DNA from: Beaufortia kweichowensis
Taxonomy: Eukaryota > Chordata > Actinopteri > Cypriniformes > Gastromyzontidae
Length of the DNA: 64,000 nt
Reading direction: 5' to 3'
Assembly: GCA_019155185.1 (NCBI GenBank)
Contig: CM032806.1
Span: forward strand, 13,264,996-13,328,995
The notes under the pieces were generated by a model. That model was not told the DNA's origin. It saw only the letters and a program-made list of their open reading frames with translations, and ran no database searches. Positions 1 through 12,100 of this stretch are shown one piece after another; the first letter of the stretch is position 1, and every line of letters begins with the position of its first letter. Both the position numbers and the translations under genes were made by a program.

Positions 1-906
1 TTTTTTTAATGCAAAACTTGATTAAACAGTAAATGTTTTTACAAACAAAATTGATGTTATTGTGCATTTTGAGACGTGCGTAAATGAATGATTTAGAGGT
101 TGCACACCAATCTCTTATTGTGGAGATATTTTCATGATGCAGCACAAAGCGAAACGTGATTGGTTGCTTTACCTGTCAGTCATCTGTTCTCTTGTGCGGG
201 ACTTTGCCACTGAAAGAGCCCAGACCTTCAGTATGAAGGCTACGCTACGCAAGACTATAATCCAAATAACTTTTATCTCTCTTTATTATACTATCAGTAA
301 TAAAGGCAAGAAAGGCAGGTGCCATTTCAAGTTTGTCATATGGTCCTTTTTTATGGTTTTTGTGTTTTTTCATGAAGTATAATACTGAACAAATATTTTG
401 AGCATTTATTTTTAATAATAGTAATAATGTAAAAATCTAATATTAAAGATCAAAGTAAGTGCTGAACATCACTGGCAAACATATTCTTTTAAAATGTTTA
501 TCAGTTTATCAGTCAGTGGAAAAAATGCACATCCCTAAAAAAAATAAGTCGCAGTGCATGCATCAAACAAGTTGTGGTTGATGGCTACTTTAACCCACTA
601 AGGCCCTGTTTACTAAATTGGGACAGTAGGGAGTTTGACGCCATTTCTTTCTTTTGTAAATCCCCTTTGTACTCTGTTTAGAGTACTAAATTATATTTTA
701 CTTTATATATTTTCTTTCTGGTTAGGTAAGGTAGAGGTTTCAAAACAAGAACTTTTTGTTTGTTATTTTGGCCTTATCGGCTCCTGAACTTAAACTCCCA
801 ATAAACACATTGTTGAAAATCTTTTGTTCGTACTAGTCTTTTCATGTTGCGCTTCTATTAAAATGCGTTTTGGTCGATTGGATTACAAGTGGACACGAAA
901 GACACA

Positions 907-1196
907 GTCCTGTTTACACCTGGTGTTTTAATCTGTCTCCTTTGTCCACTTTCAACCACTTCTATCCTGATTTCTTCAAGGGGAGGGGTTATGGGCGGAT
1001 AAATGTGTGCGCTTTTTTAGATTTTTTTGTTTAATGTCAAATGCGTTTTCGACTTCCTCTGGAAGTGGTCAAAATAATTGGACAAGCTCAAAATGTTTTA
1101 GAACGTTTTTGAAAACGTTTAAGAACGTTTTATTCTTGTCCACTTGCGATCCGATCGACCACAACACATCTTAATACCAGATGTAAACAGGGCCTA
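907..1196. mobile_element. MITE-like element with CCTGTTTACA termini
   Basis: The left end near 909 reads CCTGTTTACACCTGGT and the right end near 1180-1195, read on the other strand, gives CCTGTTTACATCTGGT. Both continue into related sequence with a 'gtccact' or 'agtggac' block. The interior has no coding potential. A third related terminus lies at 602-613 and a related internal block at about 845-900, so two copies may be nested or rearranged here. Non-autonomous DNA transposon is the most likely reading; the superfamily is not resolved. Confidence 0.55.
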
Positions 1197-1531
1197 ACTC
1201 TTCCCCCATTTATCTGTGTAAAACTACACCTGTGTAACTCATCCCCGTCCTTTATCTGATGTCATTTTATGAGCTGTTAAAACATGTCTTGTGACCTACA
1301 ATGAGAGTGGTGAAGACCATAAAGATTAAAAGATAATAAGACAACAGAACAGTTTAACAAGAAAAGGAGTAGAAAGAGGGAGGTTTATCTCTAATGTTCC
1401 TGGAACAATCAGGTTTTACCTTTTTATGCAGTTTGTGTTTGTTCAGCTTGTGTCAGTGTGTTCTGACATGTACTGTACAGTCATTGTGTTATCAGGAAAT
1501 GTATTTTGGGTGAATAAAAGTGTTTGTGTCA

Positions 1532-1552
1532 GTGTGTGTGTGTGTGTGTGTG
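1532..1552. repeat. (TG)n microsatellite
   Basis: A near-perfect TG dinucleotide run of about ten units. Confidence 0.85.
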
Positions 1553-2435
1553 GTTATGACAAGTTCTAACAGGAGCTAGAATTTTACACTGTACCTACAG
1601 TAATATAAACTAAAACTTGCTCAATCTGTTTATCTTGTTCTACAGTTTTTGTCTTGAAAGAGATCTAATTTTGTCTTCTGTGTTGGTGTCAAGCATCACT
1701 ATTACTACTGCTGAACATTAAACTTAGGATAATTAACAATAGAGCAACACCCTAGCATTGGTGGTGAGTTTTTCATTTACAAGTACCAAAACAGTTTTTA
1801 TGTACAACATTTAAAGAGACTATAAAAAGACTACAATAAGACTGAAAAAATGAAAGTTAAAGACAAACCAAAGAAAGTGTTACATTCTACATGGTAGCCA
1901 GAGCATCAAGAGAGTTTTAACAGTTGAAAGAGACTTCTGTTATAGCAGCTGGTCTCTCTCTTTTCCCTCAGATTCCATACAGTCAGACATTTCCCTACAT
2001 TTCCGTGAATGTTTCCAGGCGTAGACAGAGGCCCGTTTGTAGGCAATGAGATCAGAGCCGTGTCCCGTTTTAATGTGTGTGCCAGTGTCTCTCGGGTCAG
2101 AACTAACCAGCCAGAAATACAACATTCCTGACAGTTTAGAGACAAACACGTATGGATTACTTGTATTGGATTTAGTGGTGGTTGTGGTGGTGGGTGTATG
2201 GCTCCGTAACGCTGTACAGCAGCAGTTTTATATAAACATTTCAACCCTCACGGAATGTGCCTCTTTAATTCCTGAGCAGCCTTAAAACAACTTAAGCTAC
2301 GCAGATGAAATCTAAACGCACATGTGCTCGTCCATATGAGCCAAATGGACCTCTGCTACACCTGGATGAAGACAAACTTGTTTTGCTGTTTTGCTTTGGT
2401 ATATGGTATGACTTTCAAGCATGTGGCAGTAAAAT

Positions 2436-2530
2436 GTCTAGTGTGGTAGTCAAGACCACCTAAATCGAGACCAAGTCAAGATCAAGAACAGAGTTTGTCA
2501 AGATAAAAATAAGAGTCAAGACCAATACCA
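2436..2530 (+). repeat. Dispersed 'gaccaagtcaagacc' repeat, copy 1
   Basis: The segment is built from degenerate 'caagacc/gaccaag' words. Its reverse complement recurs at about 15186-15290, where words such as 'cttggtctcaaac' and 'tggtcttgacta' are seen. Two copies in opposite orientation on either side of ogg1 exons suggest a dispersed transposon-derived family. No coding potential is visible. Confidence 0.55.
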
Positions 2531-2836
2531 GATGAGCAACTCTTAAATACAGCCACATAACCCTAAAAAGTCACAATAACATAAATAACTGTAGAGTAAC
2601 TGTAGAGGTGAATTTTTTGTGTAGGAATTTAAGAGCAAGTATTTTTGGAATGCAGTTTATACTGTGAAAACCCATATTGTACCATGTAACGTCCACAATA
2701 CTCACTGAAATGTTATTAAAAACACATGAACATGTTTGATTCAAACACAAATACATTTTCTGCTTGTCTCTGGTGTCCAAGCAGGTTAATATAACACTTA
2801 TAACTGAAGGTCAGTGAATCCGTCAGCATCTCTTAT

Positions 2837-3018
2837 GCCTCGTGCACACTGCCTGCGACTTTGTCGTCACTCCATGATGTCGTTAATAGGCAATTCTAGT
2901 TCTGGTCGTCATATAAAAAGTTATAAACAAATCACCGCTAACTGATAAAAGATGGATGACGTGAGTTTTATTAACTCCACTTTTGTGTTGCTCTGTCGCT
3001 GACAGTGTGCATGGGGTG
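2837..3018. mobile_element. MITE-like element, about 180 bp
   Basis: The left end (2838 onward) reads CCTCGTGCACACTGCCTGCGAC. The right end, read on the opposite strand from 3018, gives CCCCATGCACACTGTCAGCGAC. The imperfect terminal inverted repeats of about 25 bp enclose about 130 bp of noncoding DNA, typical of a short non-autonomous DNA transposon. Confidence 0.6.
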
Positions 3019-4554
3019 TTAGTCTAGTCTACCTTCCTGTGCATGTGTTCTCTGTGTTCTAAAATCTGGCCTAAATCAAAAGACAAGACCTCACAGATGA
3101 CGTCAATATCAGGTCAAGATTTCATTTCAGTCTGTTCTGTCAGTTTTACACATTTTAAAAAGTCATTTATAGTCTGCATGAATCTAATAAAATATAACAT
3201 TGTCAGTTTTCTGTTTCTAAAACCTTGAAACTGAAAATTCTAAGAGACAAAACAGATGCTGCTCTTTCCCATAAAACTACAGTTTACAGAGATCATATCT
3301 GACAAGCTGAAACGCATCATTAAAATATCAACAAATTCATACATCTCCACCAAAAGCCAACTCGTAACTAGTTAAGCATCCGTTAATAATATATGCAAGG
3401 ATGAATGTGATTTTGGTTACCAGAGAAACAGACAAAACAACAACACTCGAACCTTCCTATTTGCACTGTATTGTTTTGAAATGACACTACTTGAGTATTA
3501 AGTTTCTTCTCAATGAAGCGATGTGAAGGACTGTGTCTGGGTTTCAGTTTGAAATAACAGGAAACTCTATTTGGATCTGATTTAAAACAAGTTGATGCAA
3601 GCCAGGTGGTGCAACCAAAAAACCTTTCTCTATCACACACACACTTTGTTTCTATATGACATCTATACTGTACAAACTGTATATTGTATCCCCTACCCCT
3701 AAATCTAACCCTTACACAATGTTTCGGCAGTAATCGTGAAGTTGGTTAAATAATCAATTTGCGTTGTTAAAGCCATGTTTTCCTTCATCATAGTTGTGAA
3801 ACCCCATTTGTGTTTAAATGTATTAAAAACGTATGCCTTTACACCAGGTTTAACCCAGCTGGTAACAAACGTCATTGGCTTTTGGAAGTCATGACTCATT
3901 GCAATATGGAAAGTGTGAGAATCACACAAATAACAAATTATTTAAGTCAATGAATATCTCCAGTTACTCTAGCCATCCAGACTCCACTAAAATAATGCAA
4001 AAAATATATATACTGGCTAGACTCGATCCCGAAACTCGATTTGAGCTCTGAGGCGCTTGCAGAGTTTTTGCGCATTTCAAATAAGCCGCATTTTTGGCGC
4101 GTTCTGAGTCAGCAACATTTTGTCCATCATTATCACAGACATCGGTGAAGTATGACAAACGAACTCATATTTGTGCTAATTTTATGTTACAACACGAAAA
4201 CGAACGGCAATGTATCGTACAGAATTTGTAAACGAACCGTTTAGTCGCAGCATTGACGCTTTACGAGAGATCTGTTGACTGCAGGTAGCTGTCACGTCAC
4301 GAGCCATCTCGTTACCGACACACATGTATAATACACGCGTGTCACTTACACGATTCTTTGGGTGAACAGCAGAGCTAAATGTTGCTTACGTTTCAGCGCT
4401 CCGTTTTGTCGCTTTCACGTCGTTGGCGTCGCGTTCATTAGTATTTCCATCTCAAAGCAGAAACCCATCCACGCCAGCAGCTCTCGCACGCTCAGTATCG
4501 CCTTTCCTCCTTCAGTTGTGCTCTATAGAGAGTGCGACACAAAATACAGCTCCT

Positions 4555-4600
<46 letters not shown>
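4555..4600. repeat. (CT)n microsatellite
   Basis: A 46 bp perfect CT run. The long open frames over it are translations of the repeat (Ser-Leu alternation) and are not taken as genes. Confidence 0.9.
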
Positions 4601-4603
<3 letters not shown>

Positions 4604-7284
4604 TGTCTTTAAGCTCTTTTTACCTGACTGCGTTCAAAGCCTGCAGATGGCCGATTCATATCAGTGTCTTCTTCTTCCAAGGCCATTTTGTTTTTATTTA
4701 ACACTTATTTTGTATGTATCCAATAACCAATTACTAGATTATCACTTAAAAAAAGAATTTCACAGTGTTTCTCTTGTAAACGTGTATCCAGTGCCCATTT
4801 ATCCATAAGTGATTTTACTTGATCCTGTTAATCCAGACTGGATTATAGCATATTACTTTCTATACACTCTTATGTTCTCACAAACAAACAGACAGAATCT
4901 TTTCAGCAATGGTGTTGACTGATGATTTTACTCATGGTTTCTGTGTTTTTTGAACATGGGCAAATCCATACAAATATCTATCTTATATCGCATATCATAG
5001 CTCAGATGTCAATATTTGCTGGTTTAAATACTCATGTGATGTCTCTCTCAAAGTTTGTTAAGCATTTGTTTATGTTTGAATCATGATTTTTCATAGTCAG
5101 ATAAAGTGCCGTTTTCAGAATTCACATTCAGTCCATATTCCTCATAAACGAACACATGAATTATTATTAGAAATAAAAAACTATTTTATGTCTTTTGAAG
5201 AGTCATCTCTTCTTTATTCGTTGGGTATTATTATTCTGGTTTGTGTATTTTAATTCACAGAAATCCTACAAAGTACGTTGAATCTCAAAAACATGTGCTC
5301 TTTTTTTGTCACATTCATAACGTATGTATATTTCCATTTTTAAAAAAGATAACTTGTGTACACACTGATATTTTTATGTCTGGAATCTATCAACAGGGCT
5401 TTAGTAAAATATAAACAGATGATTCAAAATGGTTATGAATACATTCTGTGAGAATTTATATTTCAAGTTGTGACTAAAACTGTAACATTAACACTGGAAT
5501 TATCCACATTAAACTACACAGGTATGTGATTGCACAGTATTGAGGAATGTACCCTTTTTATCAGAGTACAGTTGAAATGTTTCACTTGTGATTAATTGAT
5601 ACATTTTAGGTTATCTCATTTAAGTCATTTGAAGGTTAACAGGATTATGGTAATTTGGTCACTTACCAAAACCACTTATCTGACCAGCCTCAATTCATCC
5701 AGAGAAATGATATATAAATCACTTCCTACTTTAATATCATCTGTTTATATGAGGTGAGACACACGACAATTAACAGAAATACAATAGACAGACAGACAGA
5801 GCGAGACAGAGTTTTTATAAAAGAGTAATTGCATTCACCTTGTCAGTGGCATCAGGCAGCACAGTGTCGTCTGTTCCTCACATGTTTGCACACGTTCGGC
5901 TGCACTGTGGGGGTAATGACATCACATACTGTACTAGCATGCCAGATACGACATTTGTTTTCATTGCACTCTGTATTCTGTCATACACGGCCGTGATTGT
6001 GTTACATTGTGTGCATTTGTAGTATAGCTGCGTTGTTGTTGTGAACCTTACATCCTGCATGTTTGTGGTGATCTTATGTGATGCTCCCTGTGGTAATGAA
6101 CAGAATTTCATGCATGTGTCTATATATTTACACAGTATATTAATGCATCTTCTACTACTGTATGTATGTAAAATGAAGTATAAGGCTAAAATGACTAATA
6201 AAATGTTTTTGTTTGCATTTGTCTGATACCAAATTTTTATTACGTGTTTTGAAGTTTACATGCAGATGATAATGTTATTGTTTCCAAAAATTTCACTTTG
6301 AAACCCATTTTCAAAAGCATAAATCTTTTTTGTTATAGTTTAATATAAATCCCTATACTAGCTCATGCTTCTCTAGTGAAACATCTTAGTCCATTCAGCA
6401 TTCATCCAACCGCCAGAGGGAGCATCACCCCAGGTCTTGCTCACTTCCAGTCTTTTTTTAGCACTTCCTGTATACTGTACTACACAGTATTTATTACCAG
6501 AATAGTTACCCAGTTTATCTGCCTGTTTGAGCGGTTATTTAATGGTTAGTGGTTACACGTTTCTTATGTGTTTGGTTTGTCTTGCCTGTTGGATTTATGT
6601 CTTTGGATCTTGGATTGCCTTGCTGTATTTATGTTCTTTGCCTGAATTTTGACCACAATTCTCCAGCATTATGCATTGCTTTCCCTGTGTTACATTCCTT
6701 ATTAAAACTGTTCATTGCTTTTGCTCTGCCTCCTGGTATGAAGTTAGAAACTTTTCTGTGTGGTTCTTTAAGGTTTGTCATTGGTTTTGCTTTGGTTTCT
6801 GGCAGTATGAAGAATTTTTATAGATTATGGGTATAATGTATAGATGTTAGTGTGCTTCATAATGCTAGATTAAAAGTGACATTGATGCAGTTTTGTAAAA
6901 TAGCTATCCATGGGAATTTGTCACTGGTGTTATGGCAAAAATTAAATTAAAAAAGTAACAAGATTCAAGTTATCCTTTATTATTAAAAAACACTATCATC
7001 AAGCCAATGGTCCACTTTTGTCAATTTAACTAATTAGATCCCTGTTTAAAAAGGTAGTCATTATAGTCCACAGTAAACAGTCCTAAAAAACATTTTCTCT
7101 AACAATATTTAAGAAAACTTGTGTCCCTGCTTTTGGTCAGCAGCTTAGAATCAGATCAAGCAATGTTAGCTCTTTAGGACAATGTAAATGAGAATAAAAT
7201 GTTAGAATATGTTAGATAACAAGCATCAAATTTTGATTTAACCTATTAATTTTACTATGATTGAAATCTTTGACATAATCTCTG

Positions 7285-7425
7285 TCAATATCTGTTACTC
7301 TGTCAATATTAAAGGTATCAAGGTTATATTTTTACAAAATGTTTATAACATTATGTAAAAAAACAGTAAATTACAAAAAAAGACTTTAGCTGGGTTTTTA
7401 CAGGCAGGATCACATATAACATGTG
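7285..7425 (-). repeat. Dispersed repeat, copy 1 (reverse orientation)
   Basis: This is the reverse complement of a family also present at 17060-17190 in qars1 intron 2. Shared blocks include 'caggcaggatcacatat' against 'atatgtgaccctgcctg', 'aacattatgtaaa' against 'cataatgtaaagaat', and 'ggtatcaaggttatat' against 'atataaccttgatatc'. It is noncoding and is probably a MITE or SINE-like family. Confidence 0.6.
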
Positions 7426-8063
7426 GGAATGTGGGAGCCAAGCTTCCGTATTGCTATGAGTCTCAAACAATTGGCATTACTAAAAGCCCCTCAGTGAAAC
7501 GCTGCATCATGGCACGGGTCATGCTTACATAAGCTACTTACTCAGTCCAGTCTTTGCTTCTTTCAGTGTCACTGTTTGTTTCTCAGGGTGGGTCACACGG
7601 TATAAATGTTGATATATTTGAGCTTATTTAATGAATTGTTGAAGGTTCATGATAATATTCAATCACCTTCTATCATTTGTTTCAGCATCTTACTGTATAT
7701 TACCATCTGTCCTGGAGTCAGATGTCCTCGCTTGTCAGAACTAATAACACTAAATATGAATCACTGAATTACACAAGCCACTGAACACATACAAACACAC
7801 ACAGTTTTGTATTGAAAATAAAAAACAACTGTTTAAAGAACATTGCACTGCATGTTACGGTTAGTTTGTGGGATTGAAAAGAATGGCTTTACCCAAAACA
7901 GTGCTGTTGTGCAAAGTTTAAAAGCTTTTTAAAAGCTTCTTAAGGTAAGACAGCTGCTTGATAAAATGACAAGTACACACTTCTGCTGAAACATTGAAGA
8001 TGCCACAATATATCAAGTTTTTATTGTTTTTTTATTAATTCTTATACTTTTTATAACGAAGAT

Positions 8064-8064
8064 T

Positions 8065-8099
<35 letters not shown>

Positions 8100-8122
8100 A
8101 TATATATGTATATATGTATATA

Positions 8123-8216
<94 letters not shown>

Positions 8217-8234
8217 CATACATACATACATACA

Positions 8235-8307
<73 letters not shown>

Positions 8308-8314
8308 ATATATT
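8064..8314. repeat. Compound (TATATG)n(TA)n(CATA)n microsatellite
   Basis: About 250 bp of almost pure alternating pyrimidine-purine sequence: TATATG units, then long TA runs, then CATA units and TA again. The open frames across it on both strands (Tyr-Ile repeats) are artefacts. Runs of this kind are unstable and can be wrongly sized in an assembly. Confidence 0.95.
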
Positions 8315-8522
8315 AAGCAGCTGCCTAATCTTGTATTGAGATCTGGGGAATTTGGAGGCGAGTGCATCACCTTGCACTCTTCATCATGGTCCTCAAACTA
8401 TTTCTAAACAATGTGTGCAAAGGCTATTTAATTTTAGATTCTAGATAAAATGCACTCCTTATACCACAGCCTTTAGATATAGGCAGTTTCAACAGCAACA
8501 ACAAAAACAATTGATTCTACCT

Positions 8523-8595
8523 GGTCCAAACTTAACTTCCGGTAGACTTCCACTGGCCAGACTAATAAACACCGACCGGAAGTTAAGTTCGGGCC
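8523..8595. repeat. 73 bp hairpin with AACTTAACTTCCGGT arms
   Basis: The arm at 8523-8543 and the reverse complement of 8575-8595 share AACTTAACTTCCGGT and differ at two nearby bases. A loop of about 31 bp separates them. This is a compact foldback element or a very short MITE. Confidence 0.65.
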
Positions 8596-9132
8596 ACGCG
8601 CGTGTCCGACGAAAGCATCTTGTAATCAAAACCAAACACATTCAATAATTGACTTTATATGGCCATCTAGTGGCTACTGTACTTCAGTGAGGTTTGTAGC
8701 TGAAGATGGATTCAAGCAGCAGCCTGTAGTTTTTTATGAGATGATTCTGGTTTTACTGAGTTTGCTTCTGTGGTTCTCCAGAAGTTTCACAGCCCTACTG
8801 TAGTTTAGTGGATCCCAAGGTTTTACAATGATAATATGCATGTAATTGGTTTAAACAGTACTTGCACCCTGTGAAATATGGTTGTTAAACTCTTTTGTGT
8901 ATTAAACTGCAGATTTACTGTAGAAAACACATTTGAAAGCACACACAAAACCACATTATTTTCCTTTCTTTAAAATAACAAATAGGATGGCCAATATTCC
9001 AATTCATACTCAATAAAATGCATCAAGTACATACAGACAAATAATAAAAAAAATCATTCACAGTGTATTAAAGTACACCAGCTGTAGTTTAAGAAGATTA
9101 GATTACATAATCTGCAATATCCTGAGTTGGCC

Positions 9133-12100
9133 TTAGTTATTACGCTTCTTTCTCTTTTTCCTCTTTTTCTGATTTTCTTCATCTGTGACTTTTCTTTTTT
9201 CTATGTCCTTTAGATCTTTCTTCTCATCCTTCAGTACAGGAATATTATCTTTTAGTTTCTGAAATCTTTTTAGATCAGCACAAAAAAGTACCTAAGACAT
9301 AGAATGGAATAAATGAGGTCATCAAGTAAGATATCAATATTCTATAACAAATGTAGTGCAGTGTTACTCACAGACTGAGCCCAGCCTGCATATGGACCCC
9401 AGAGGTTTCTGAAGAAATCACCTGCCAACAAAAAAACTGATTTTAAAGTAAACATGACATTTATATTTAATGAAGAAAAGAAAACTCCTAAGCAGAATAT
9501 AGCAACTATAAGCAGGAATGTTGCTATGTGGCTATGGTCATTTTATATTTCGTATAGTGTATTTGAAATACATGATTTTAAAGCAGCTTTACAGCGTGCC
9601 ATTACGCTTCTCACATTTTCTACTTCAATATATCGCTTTGAAGCATCCTGCAAATGTGGTTCTGGTTGATACGCATATTTTTCTACATTGTTAGCTGTTC
9701 ATACCAGAGAAGCTGAAGCTCACGGTAATGAACGGGACATTTCTACGCTTGAGATCAGGCGATGACCAATCACAGCTGATGGTGAAAAAAACTGGGCCCA
9801 CTTAACCAGTCAGAGTAGACTGAGTGTTCCGGAAAGAGGGATTTCAGAGAGACTGGAACTAACAGAGCAGAATAATGCTGGACACAATCAGTATTGTATA
9901 ACGCAGTATATAAACAACGGAGACTTGACTAATTTGTTTTATTATTAAACCTATAGAATACTCTTTTTCAAATAAACTGCACATCTGAGGTGTCCTTCAC
10001 ATTAAAAATAGTTCGTTTAAATGCCTTAACAAATAGAAGTATGAAAGACACAATTAGAAACAAGTAGATATCTGATTATATTCTTTATTTGGTATCCGAG
10101 TATATAGTTCATGCACTAACCAATCTCTTTGTAGACTTTATCGGTCAGGCTCTTTTGGCTGCTACCAGCAGCGCACTTGTAGTCACGTCTGGAGATCTGC
10201 CACACGTGCGTGTCCACAGGAACAGCCTCGGACTTGTCCAGTGACATCAGACACACACAGTCGGCCACCTGAAGCCCAAGCAAAAGTACATTTCAGAGAG
10301 TCAAGACAGACGTATCATGTAAACTTACAGCTAGAATAATCGCCCCGTGCTCTCCACAGGAATTCAAATGCATATGGAAATGCTTGGTCAATACCACTGC
10401 TCTGTTGTAGATACTAAAGGTGTGTTCTTGTTGTTGTGTTCTTTTTGTTGTGTGTTGTTGTTGCTGCAGTTACAAACCTCAGTATTCAACTAGGTGACAT
10501 AGTGTCAACTAAATGACATATACATTTGCTCCTCAAATGTATATGTCATTACACCCAATCCCAAAAGCCAAAAACACACTGATGACCAAAACATAATGAC
10601 ACATCACAGGTGAAGCAAAGGCCACATATTAAGGTCTTGGAAAGTTATGGCACCAGCATGCACTGTGGGATGACAACAAGCCGTTGGAGGAAGTGTGATG
10701 CTGTGAGGCAGTGTTCTGCTGGGAAACTCTGGGTCTGGTCATTCATGTTGATGTGAATTTAGCTACCTAGCTAAACGCTGTTGCAGACCATGTTCACTGC
10801 TTTAATGCCAATGGTTTTGCCTGATGGCAGTTGCCTCTATAAGCAGGATAATGCACACTGTGCAAAGTGTTCAGGAATGGTTTGAGGAACATGACGCAAC
10901 ATGAGGTGATTACATTACCTTCAATTTTCTAGATCTTAATCAAGGTGAGCGCTTTGTGACCAAGCTCAGGGCTTGGATGTGGTCCCAAGACCCTACTGAC
11001 CTCACCTATCTCTCACAAAATAATCCACTGGACAGTCAAAAAACTGGTTGTCAAAACCCACAACAGGCAAGAGCCAACTCCTGTAAACCACCAGAGGGTC
11101 CACCCTCTCAATCTTCAAGGATCTGCGATATTGCTCCTCTCCTCCTCACAATATACACAACATCTCTGGGTTCAATCATTAAGGCGCATGGTTACTCATA
11201 CTCTTGCTACACAGATAACATGCAGCCCGATGAGCCCACCATCTCTGCTTATATCTCTGCATGCCTTCTCTTCCTAGATGAGGGACTGTCAACTTCAACT
11301 CAACCTTGCTGAGACTTAACTGCTCATAATCCCTGCCAACCCAACAATTGAAAACCACCTCACTATTTAGCTTGGATCCTCAACTCTAACAGCAACTTCG
11401 TCTGCAAGGAACCTTGTGGTTGTGCTTGATGACCAGCTGAAATTTACTGCCCAGAGAATCAACCACTTGGTCATGCAGGCATGTGCTGTACATCAGAAAA
11501 ATCTGACCTTTTCTGTTGCAGCATGCTACACAGTTCCTAGTCCAAGCGCTTGTCATATTAAAACTGAAATACCCAATACACCTTCATGGGTCCTGTAAAG
11601 TCCATTCCTTTGTGGGTCAACAATGTTTTGGATTATCAGTGTATACTTTGGTTGTCTGCTATGTTCCATATGTAGTGCATGTGATATAAATTTTGTTTTT
11701 GAACATCCCAGGTTTATTAGCTGCAGAGACTTTTAGCTCATTATATTCACAGTACATTCACAGCTAATTAAATCTATTTGAAAAACTTGAATGCTTGACA
11801 GTGCAGGATCTCACATGAAGCGAAAAACAATGTATGGGCCTTAATAGCACATCTTAAAATTGACAGTGAGAGTTGCACACACAGTCTGTTGTATGAACTG
11901 CATAGCTAGAAGTGTTCACATTCACATACACTTGTACATGTATACATAGTTACTGAATATACAGTTACTTTAAGACCAACTCCAGGAAGCGCTCTAAGTG
12001 CATCTCTGGCCTGCAGGTAGGGAGCGCTGCGGAGCGACTGGAGCCATTCTGGACCATGAGTGTTCAAGATGACCTGAGCACTCTGTTGCAGGAAACGAGC

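Larger units (their letters stand above)
1..9132. other. Gene-poor intergenic region with repeats
   Basis: I found no exon with recognisable protein similarity on either strand in this stretch. The open frames present are short, start in arbitrary places and are mostly microsatellite or repeat translations. The content is A+T-rich DNA with several MITE-like inverted-repeat elements, simple repeats and fragments of dispersed families, listed separately. The 3' UTR of ogg1 (minus strand) must occupy the right end below 9133, but I could not fix its polyadenylation site. Confidence 0.6.

Noticed and set aside
4362..4808. A 148-codon open frame
   Set aside because: Its middle is the CT microsatellite and the rest has no recognisable domain or splice context.
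6549..6836. A 95-codon frame with hydrophobic content
   Set aside because: The DNA is made of degenerate 'ttgcctg/tttggatt' words typical of a dispersed repeat; no family similarity was seen.
8035..8407. Several overlapping long open frames on both strands
   Set aside because: All are Tyr-Ile translations of the TA/CATA microsatellite.
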